This document shows, in pieces, positions 1 through 5,200 of a stretch of DNA of 5,817 nucleotides. Source of the DNA: CAXXOK01 sp035353235 (GTDB lineage: Bacteria > Bacillota > Clostridia > Christensenellales > Aristaeellaceae); assembly GCA_035353235.1 (NCBI GenBank), contig DAOPZG010000153.1, positions 1-5,817 on the forward strand, written 5' to 3'. The notes below the pieces were generated by a model, which worked only from the letters and a program-made list of their open reading frames with translations, did no database searches and was not told where the DNA came from. Numbering within the stretch: the first letter of the stretch is position 1; the number at the start of each line of letters is the position of its first letter. The position numbers and the translations under genes were made by a program.

Positions 1-2
1 CG

Positions 3-149
3 GAAGAAATCACGTTAGGTATGGGCGTGTGCGTTGATACAGACGGCCCGTGTGATTACCGCGTTGAGGAGCTACCAAGCTTGTACGGTAACGGTATCCG
101 AAATGCCGTGATCACCTACATCCCGCCCGAACGAAGGTGGACACCGTGA
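3..149 (+). CDS. C-terminal end of a head-tail joining protein (5' truncated)
   Basis: Only the last 48 codons are present. The frame starting at base 3 is open from the window edge to a TGA at 147-149, while the other two forward frames stop early (TAG at 16-18, TGA at 35-37). The visible tail reads as compact coding sequence with a Cys-x7-Cys pair (GVCVDTDGPCDYRV) and ends in IPPERRWTP. I do not recognise a family from this fragment. Its position just before the HK97 gp10-like gene is where siphoviruses usually carry a head-tail adaptor, head-closure or minor capsid protein, so the role is inferred from synteny only. The stop overlaps the next start (GTGA at 146-149), which suggests translational coupling. 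Confidence 0.6.
   Translation, partial: EEITLGMGVCVDTDGPCDYRVEELPSLYGNGIRNAVITYIPPERRWTP
134..140 (+). promoter_or_regulatory. Ribosome binding site deciding the GTG start at 146
   Basis: AAGGTGG lies five bases before GTG 146, inside the end of the preceding gene. The alternative in-frame GTG at 137 sits within this purine-rich box and has only a C-rich stretch upstream, so 146 is the better start. Confidence 0.55.
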
Positions 150-598
150 ACATATCCATTTCGGGCGCTGATGAGCTTCTGGCCCATCTGGAAGGGCTGA
201 CAGACGGACTGAAAGGTTCCATCGTCGCGGGTATGAAGGACGGATTAGAGGACATCAAGAAGGATGCCGTCATGAACTGCCCCTATGGTGAGCTGTCCGG
301 CAGCATACAGGCCGTTGTGACCGAGAATGGAAAAGGTGTAAGCGGAAAGGTGTACAGCACGCTCGGATATGCTCTGTATGTGGAGATGGGCACAGGCCCC
401 AAGGGAGAAGCCAATCATAGCGGAGTAGCGCCTATCCCTGTTACCTACAGCCCCAAAGGGTGGACATACCACGACGAAACGGGGTTTCACAGCACCAGAG
501 GGCAGCCCGCAAGACCGTTCCTGTACCCGGCGTATAAGAACGGGGTAAAAGGACTGCTGGAAAAAATAAAGATATCGGTCAGAAAGGCGGGGAAGTAA
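146..598 (+). CDS. HK97 gp10-like head-tail / tail completion protein
   Basis: A protein of 150 residues from GTG 146 (153 if GTG 137 is used). It matches the HK97 gp10-like family, which acts at the head-tail junction and neck of siphoviruses. Visible hallmarks are an amphipathic N-terminal helix (about residues 8-40), the ELSGSI motif at 49-54, YALYVEMGTG at 75-84, and the C-terminal signature GQPARPFLYPA at 119-129 before a final basic helix. In this family the Tyr-x3-Val-Glu-x-Gly-Thr and Gln-Pro-Ala-Arg-Pro-Phe blocks are the most conserved, and both are intact. Length is normal. The gene overlaps the previous stop by four bases and its TAA directly abuts the next start, so it sits in one translation unit with the tail terminator-like gene. 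The family is also annotated as minor capsid protein in Gram-positive phages. Confidence 0.88.
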   Translation: MNISISGADELLAHLEGLTDGLKGSIVAGMKDGLEDIKKDAVMNCPYGELSGSIQAVVTENGKGVSGKVYSTLGYALYVEMGTGPKGEANHSGVAPIPVTYSPKGWTYHDETGFHSTRGQPARPFLYPAYKNGVKGLLEKIKISVRKAGK

Positions 599-934
599 GT
601 GCGCAACGAAGCGGAAACCATTGCAACCGCGCTCGGTGAAATACCGGGCGTTTTGCTTGTCACCCGTGGCTGGCCTACGGACTTTACCAGAATCCCTTGC
701 CTGTCTGTGCAACTACTGACCGAAATCCCCGCTGACAGCCGGGACGACGACGAGTACCTGACCGAGCTTGAATACTACATACATATTTTCTGCACCACGC
801 CGAAGGAGTGCGACACGCTTACTCCAACGATTGACGCTGAAATGAAGAAGCTCGGATACACCAGAACACACGCATACGAGGACAACGCGCCGGGAGCGGC
901 GCACCACGTACGCAGATACCGAAAGAGAGGTTAA
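599..934 (+). CDS. Tail terminator-like protein
   Basis: A protein of 111 residues starting with GTG 599 immediately after the TAA of the upstream gene. AGGCGG at 585-590 lies eight bases upstream as a plausible ribosome site. It starts with a helix (about residues 3-15) and a turn with GEIPGV, then a strand containing PCLSVQLL (33-40). An acidic loop (DSRDDDEY, 46-53) leads into a strand LEYYIHIFC (57-65). A second helix (about 70-85) is followed by a basic end, HHVRRYRKRG. This helix-strand layout, the small size and the slot between the gp10-like gene and the tube gene fit the tail terminators (lambda gpU-like and Gram-positive relatives) that cap the finished tube and dock it to the head. 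Assignment rests on synteny and general layout more than on a diagnostic motif. It could alternatively be called a minor tail or tail-completion protein. Confidence 0.68.
   Translation: MRNEAETIATALGEIPGVLLVTRGWPTDFTRIPCLSVQLLTEIPADSRDDDEYLTELEYYIHIFCTTPKECDTLTPTIDAEMKKLGYTRTHAYEDNAPGAAHHVRRYRKRG
924..930 (+). promoter_or_regulatory. Ribosome binding site of the major tail protein gene
   Basis: AGAGAGG overlaps the last codons of the tail terminator-like gene and is eight bases from ATG 939, a normal spacing. It supports that ATG as the start. Confidence 0.5.
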
Positions 935-938
935 ACCA

Positions 939-1529
939 ATGAGCGTAAAACGTGCAATTATCGGCTTTAAGGGGCTGGCGCTGGCCCCGGTAACCACGAA
1001 CACCGCCGAAAGCTATGTAACCAGCGTTGGATTTGCTTTGCTTCACGTCGGGAAAATGAGCCATACCGTCAAGGAGAGCAAACAAGACCTGTATTATGAC
1101 GACGATCTGTATGCCCAGCCGCGCAACGTATCCGGCGAGGACGTTGAAATCACGGTTGCCGAAGTCCCGCTGGATCAGCTGGAAGATATGGGCCTCGGGG
1201 TGCTGGATACGACCACAAACACGCTGGAAGCCGACTTCTCCCCTGCCGCAAAGGAATACGCCATGCGCTGGATCGCGGATACCGTGGACGGCAAACCGTC
1301 GTATTTCAACTACCGCGTGTTTGAGCTGACCGGAATCAGTTATGGCAACTTTGCCAGCCGCGCGGACAACGCAACGGTATGCGAAGTTACCATCAAAGGC
1401 GTGTTCAAGAAGCCATTGCTTGCCAGCCTGAAACCGTGGGCTGTGATGCAGCTGAAGGACGACGGCAGCAATCAGGCCGCGTGCACCGCGTTCCTGACCG
1501 CCGCAGAGACGAAGCCCGTAACCCCGTAA
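939..1529 (+). CDS. Major tail (tube) protein, phi13-type
   Basis: A protein of 196 residues with an ATG start, well-spaced ribosome site and TAA stop. It resembles the phi13-family major tail proteins of Gram-positive siphoviruses, which polymerise as stacked rings to form the tube around the tape measure. Features consistent with this are an N-terminal arm with KGLALAPVT (11-19), the VGKMSHTVKESKQDLYYDDD block (37-56) that resembles the conserved Leu-Tyr-Ala-Asp-Asp region of the family, alternating hydrophobic strands such as EDVEITVAEV (67-76), and a body consistent with a beta-barrel fold. There is no obvious extra Ig-like domain. The C-terminus is a short Thr/Ala/Pro-rich tail. It sits between the tail terminator-like gene and the chaperones, the usual tube gene position, and is followed directly by a strong terminator, fitting a product needed in very high copy. 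Confidence 0.85.
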   Translation: MSVKRAIIGFKGLALAPVTTNTAESYVTSVGFALLHVGKMSHTVKESKQDLYYDDDLYAQPRNVSGEDVEITVAEVPLDQLEDMGLGVLDTTTNTLEADFSPAAKEYAMRWIADTVDGKPSYFNYRVFELTGISYGNFASRADNATVCEVTIKGVFKKPLLASLKPWAVMQLKDDGSNQAACTAFLTAAETKPVTP

Positions 1530-1535
1530 ACATGT

Positions 1536-1570
1536 GCCCCCGCGTTCCTGAACGGTTCGCGGGGGCTTTT
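1536..1570 (+). terminator. Rho-independent terminator after the tube gene
   Basis: A perfect 9-bp GC-rich stem is formed by GCCCCCGCG (1536-1544) and CGCGGGGGC (1558-1566), with a 13-base loop and a TTTT run at 1567-1570. It begins seven bases after the tube gene stop. All genes on both sides run the same way and no promoter is visible in the 17 bases before the next start, so it probably works as a partial terminator, letting some transcription through to the chaperone and tape measure genes. The U-tract is short (four T then CG), which fits incomplete termination. The stem might also protect the 3' end of a tube-gene transcript. The strand is inferred from the T run and gene direction. Confidence 0.82.
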
Positions 1571-1574
1571 CGAC

Positions 1575-1583
1575 AGGAGGAGG
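1575..1583 (+). promoter_or_regulatory. Strong ribosome binding site of the chaperone gene
   Basis: AGGAGGAGG contains two overlapping full anti-Shine-Dalgarno matches. The first AGGAGG (1575-1580) is seven bases from ATG 1588. It is the strongest ribosome site seen in the window and follows the terminator directly, so efficient initiation may offset lower transcript levels. Confidence 0.75.
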
Positions 1584-1587
1584 AAGT

Positions 1588-2037
1588 ATGTTGAATAGCA
1601 TCAGGCTATCCATTCCCAAAGATAAGAAAGTTCGCGGCTACGTGGTTAAACGTATGCCGTTAGGGGCCTATTTGAAAGCCCTCGAAGCGTTGCAGGACTT
1701 CCCGCAGGAAATCGCCATGAAGCTGATTCCTAACTGTACGGGAATCGATCAGGTGTTGGTATATTTCAAAACAATTACGAAAAATTCACTGGTGACGATG
1801 ATTGTCGGGCTGATGTCCGTGGTGCCTGAAAAATTCATTGAGCTGGTTTCTCAATTGACCGAAATCCCCTATGACAGCATGATCGACGACCCGAATATCG
1901 GCCTTGACGGGCTGGCGGAGATTGTCGCCGCATGGCTTGAGGTCAACGGTACAGAAAATTTTTTACGGGCGGCGAGCCAAGCGATAGAGACGGGGACAAA
2001 GTTCGCCGCAACCCTGAAAAGTGGGTCCAAAGGCTGA
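1588..2037 (+). CDS. Tail assembly chaperone (lambda gpG-like, unshifted product)
   Basis: A protein of 149 residues, ATG start, TGA stop at 2035-2037. It begins with a short beta segment (LNSIRLSIPKDKKVRGYVVK), then is largely helical: PLGAYLKALEALQDFP (24-39), a middle with MIVGLMSVVPEKFIELVSQL (71-90), an acidic turn DSMIDDPNIG (96-105) and a last helix GLAEIVAAWLEVNG (108-121). This pattern and the position between tube and tape measure genes fit the first of the two tail assembly chaperones, which in lambda (gpG) bind the tape measure and recruit tube subunits without entering the virion. No strongly diagnostic motif is recognised, so the call relies on layout, context and the frameshift cassette near its 3' end. 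Codons 123-126 contain the slippery site; the 23 residues after it (RAASQ...KSGSKG) appear only in the unshifted form. Confidence 0.78.
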   Translation: MLNSIRLSIPKDKKVRGYVVKRMPLGAYLKALEALQDFPQEIAMKLIPNCTGIDQVLVYFKTITKNSLVTMIVGLMSVVPEKFIELVSQLTEIPYDSMIDDPNIGLDGLAEIVAAWLEVNGTENFLRAASQAIETGTKFAATLKSGSKG

Positions 2038-2213
2038 TAGCGACCGCGCTGACAATCGGGATCAGCAAGCGCGAGCTGTTTGAGGACTACTACCCCGGCG
2101 AAGTCATCGCCGTGCTGGACGAATGGAACGCGATTCACGGGGATGATGGCCCGGCAGAAGAAAAGATGGACACCGAATCGTTTTTAGGAAGCGGAGGCGA
2201 GTACATTGGATGA
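1588..2213 (+). CDS. Tail assembly chaperone fusion (gpG-T type) by -1 ribosomal frameshift
   Basis: Predicted 208-residue product: 126 residues of the chaperone, then a shift to the -1 frame at 1965 and 82 more residues to TGA 2211-2213. The -1 frame is open from 1941, just after a TGA at 1938-1940. It has no ATG, GTG or TTG before GTG 2112, too late to encode most of the segment, so frameshifting is the natural way to express it. The added segment is convincing protein: a charged linker with NPEKWVQRLIATAL (142-155), then GISKRELFEDYYPGE (158-172) and VIAVLDEW (173-180). The 'small helix, Gly-Ile-Ser, Tyr-x-Pro-Gly-Glu, Leu-x-x-Trp' pattern is typical of the downstream chaperone segment in Gram-positive siphoviruses. 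In lambda, the T segment of gpGT helps bring tube subunits to the tape measure/gpG complex, and the G:GT ratio matters. The tape measure start overlaps the end of this frame. Confidence 0.82.
1956..1965 (+). other. Programmed -1 frameshift slippery site (two overlapping heptamers)
   Basis: In the reading frame of the chaperone the codons are GAA AAT TTT TTA CGG. Two canonical X XXY YYZ heptamers overlap in the correct phase: A AAT TTT (1956-1962) and T TTT TTA (1959-1965). The latter is the same heptamer as the HIV-1 gag-pol site. Slippage at either gives the same downstream frame. It sits 72 bases before the zero-frame stop and 18 bases after the last stop in the -1 frame, inside the only window where a shift would work. 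Confidence 0.85.
1969..2009 (+). promoter_or_regulatory. Stem-loop likely stimulating the frameshift
   Basis: GCGGCGAGC (1969-1977) pairs with GTTCGCCGC (2001-2009) to give nine consecutive base pairs including one G-U, with a 23-base loop. It starts six bases after the A AAT TTT heptamer and three after T TTT TTA, close to the spacing of known -1 frameshift stimulators. Loop bases GGAC (1994-1997) could also pair with GTCC (2025-2028) to make a pseudoknot, but that helix is only four pairs and speculative. Confidence 0.6.
2193..2197 (+). promoter_or_regulatory. Ribosome binding site pointing to a TTG start for the tape measure gene
   Basis: GGAGG is eight bases from TTG 2206 but 17 bases from the in-frame ATG 2215. 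Normal spacing therefore favours TTG as the tape measure start. The site lies inside the -1 frame chaperone segment. Confidence 0.55.
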
Positions 2214-5200
2214 TATGACGCTGGAACAGCTACAGATTGTCGTGACCGCCTCCGCCGAAGATGCCATTGCCCAGCTTGACGCGGTACATGAGCGCGTATT
2301 AGCGTTAAACGGCCTGTCCAATCAGACCACAAACGTAAACGTTGGCACAGGCCAGACCAAAGAAAACCTCAACGGGATTGCCACTTCCGCCAAAAACGCG
2401 GAACAGGGAGTTACCGGCGCCGGAAAGGCTGCGGACGCCGCTGCCCCCAAGGTGCGTCAAGTCGGAGACGAGGCGAGCGCTTCGGGCGGTAAGTTCCGTC
2501 TGTTCGGTGATAGCGCGAGAACGGGAGGCCAGAACGCCACAATAGCGTTTGTGGCGGTTGCCGCCGCCGCGAAAACCGCGTTTGACGGCATTACATCTTC
2601 TGTAACAAACGGAATCTCCGCAATTCAGCAGTATCAGGCCGCCATGATCGGCTTGAACAGCGTCGCGCAGGGTAAAGGAATCGGAGAAGCAGAGCTACAG
2701 GCCGCGACGGGTAAGGTTGTCGATGCTTTCTTTGACGCTTCGAGCGCCGCCACCGCGTTTAAGAACCTGCTTACGCGCGGATTCTCGCTGGATCAGGCGA
2801 CAAACGCTATCCTGCGGCTAAAGGATTCTGCTGCATTTGGCAGACAGTCCAGTTTGGGGTTTGCACAGTCCATTGTGTCCGCTACGGAAGGTTTGCGCAA
2901 CGAGAATAGTATATTGGTCGACAATGCCGGCGTAACGAAGAACGTCGCCAAGATGTGGGAGGAATACGCTAAGGCTCGTGGAGTGGCTACAACTTCCCTT
3001 ACGCAGGCGCAGAAGGTCGAAGCCGAATACCAGGGTATCATGCAGGAAACAACCCTGCAAGTCGGCGACTTTTCGAAAATGACCAACACCCTTGCCGGAG
3101 CACAAGCAAACGCCGCACAACAAAGCCTGCTTGCTTCGCAGAGTTTTGGCGACGCAATGACCCCGCTGGTTGGGGCGGGGGAGCAGGTTAAAACAGGCTT
3201 GCTTACTGCCCTGCGTGAAACGGTCGAAACCTTTCCGGCGCTTGCGGCAGGGGCTACGACAGCCGCCGCTTCTTTTACCGGGCTTGTTGCGGTTATGGCG
3301 GCTCTTAAAACTGCGATTGACCTGATCGGGAAATCGAGCGTCATTACCTCGCTTCTTTCCCCTTTGGGCAAGGTTGCCGCTGTTATCGGCGTGGTTGCCA
3401 CGCTGTACACCGCAGTCAAAAAAGGCGTTGAAGCGGCCGCAGAAGCAGAGGAAGAGCGCAAACAGGCCAACATTGAAGCGGCCAACAGCGCAAAAAGCAA
3501 CGTCGATTCGTTGAACAATCTGGTTGCCCGTTATAAAGAACTTGCCAGCAGTAGCGCGTTGACCCTTGACGAGCAGCTTGAACTGAAAGAGCTACAGGAA
3601 AAACTGCGTACTGACTACGGCTATACGGGAGAAAGCATAGACCAGCTGTCCGGAAAGTATGACAACCTGACCGAGGCTATTAAGACGGCCCGCGAGGAAG
3701 CCGAGAAAAAGAGCGTTGATTCCCTGACACAGGTTACTGCGGACAAGCAGAAAACCGCGCTGGATGATACGCAAAAAATGTATCAAAGTGCGGCAGATGC
3801 TTACAAGGACTATGTAAAAGCACAGCAAGAATACGCCGATATAAGCACATCGCTTAACTCTGGCGATCTTACATCTTTCGAGCGCAACAACCTACAGAAC
3901 CAGCAGGACGCTGCAAAGATAGCTCTGGACGACGCTAAAAGTCAATGGGAAACGGCAAAGGCCCCGCTTGAACAGGCAAGCAATGACTTTCTCAACTGGT
4001 TTCTCGCGTTGACGGAGCAAAATGCAGCGAGCGTTGAAGCAACAGGTGGTACATGGAACAAGTCGCTTGCTGAAGCTCTGGCAAACATGTTCACATTCGA
4101 CGCTGGCGACTTGTCCAGCCAAGAAAGCGAGGATTCCGCAAAGAACTACGGGCAGTCCTTCGTATATACTGCCGCAAACGCGCTTATGGAGGCCGTGAGC
4201 AGCCCAGAGGTTGCGACTGCCCTTACCGCCGCGCAGGACTTCCACAAGAAACTGGCGGACGGTTACGAGCCCACGGAGGAAGAATACAACACCATCGTCA
4301 AGAGCTACGACAAGCTGAAAACCGCCATTGCGAAAGCGTTAAGCAGCCTGACCGGAAAAGATGTAAAGGCCGATTCTGCGGACGTAGCGAGTTTCATGAG
4401 TTCCATCGGCGTTCCCGAGGCGGTTGCCAACGGATGGGATCAGTTCGGAGATGCCATCCGTGCTGCAAAGCTCAAGGACGCGAAAAAACAACTGGACGAT
4501 ATCACCACCTCCCTGAAAAAGCAACAGAACGAGCTTAACGACGGCAGTGCAATGGCAAAGCACATTCAGGGTTGGAAACAAGCTCTGGTCGCGTACAACA
4601 ACGCCAAGGCCGGAACTGCCGCACAGACCGCCGCATTCAAGGTGCTCGAACAGGAAGCCGCGGCTTTGGGTCTGAAGGTGACCAACAGCGCCGACGACAT
4701 CGAGCAGACGAACAACGCTATAAACGGGATGGCCGGAAGCATTGATTCGTGGTCTACCACCGCTATCAATGGCCTTGTGACGCTTCGGGATCAGTTGATT
4801 CAGGTACAGGCGAACTCCGTTGTGAACGGCAAGGTAACGGTAGATACGAGCGTTGCGGTAAAGGCTTTGAACGGACTGATTGCCCTGTGGAACACTGTCC
4901 GAACGATGTTAGGGCTGAAACCTATTAAAACTGATTCCAGCTCTCATAGCGGAGGCGGACACTCCTCCACGCCAGCAACTACCACCACGCAGACCGATAC
5001 CGCCTACGAAAAAGCGATTGACGCGCTGGAACACCTTAAGTCCATGGGGCAGGAAACGCTTGAGCAGGAGCTTGCCTACCTGCAAAACATCAATCGGCAG
5101 GCGGCAAAGTACAACCTGACCACAGAAGAACGCCTGAACCTCGAAGAACGCATCCACGCTGTGCAGGAGTCCATCGCTGACCGTGACAAGGAAGACCTTG

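Noticed and set aside
819..1619. Reverse-strand open frame of 266 codons opposite the tail terminator-like, tube and chaperone genes
   Set aside because: It lies antisense to three well-supported genes, crosses the terminator, and its product is rich in Arg, Cys and His with no recognisable family. It is a shadow of the forward coding sequence.
2016..2034. Other possible slip points near the zero-frame chaperone stop (G AAA AGT, C AAA GGC)
   Set aside because: Neither fits X XXY YYZ, and the A AAT TTT / T TTT TTA site upstream fits perfectly with a stem after it.
2038..2205. A separate small gene between the chaperone and the tape measure
   Set aside because: The frame is real but its first ATG comes only 15 codons before the stop, and its first GTG (2112) would remove the conserved helix and GISKREL region. 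It is better explained as the frameshifted extension of the chaperone.
2793..3518. Reverse-strand open frame of 241 codons inside the tape measure gene
   Set aside because: The product is low-complexity Ala/Ser/Cys/Val, as expected from the complement of an Ala-rich gene. The forward tape measure frame is continuous across it.
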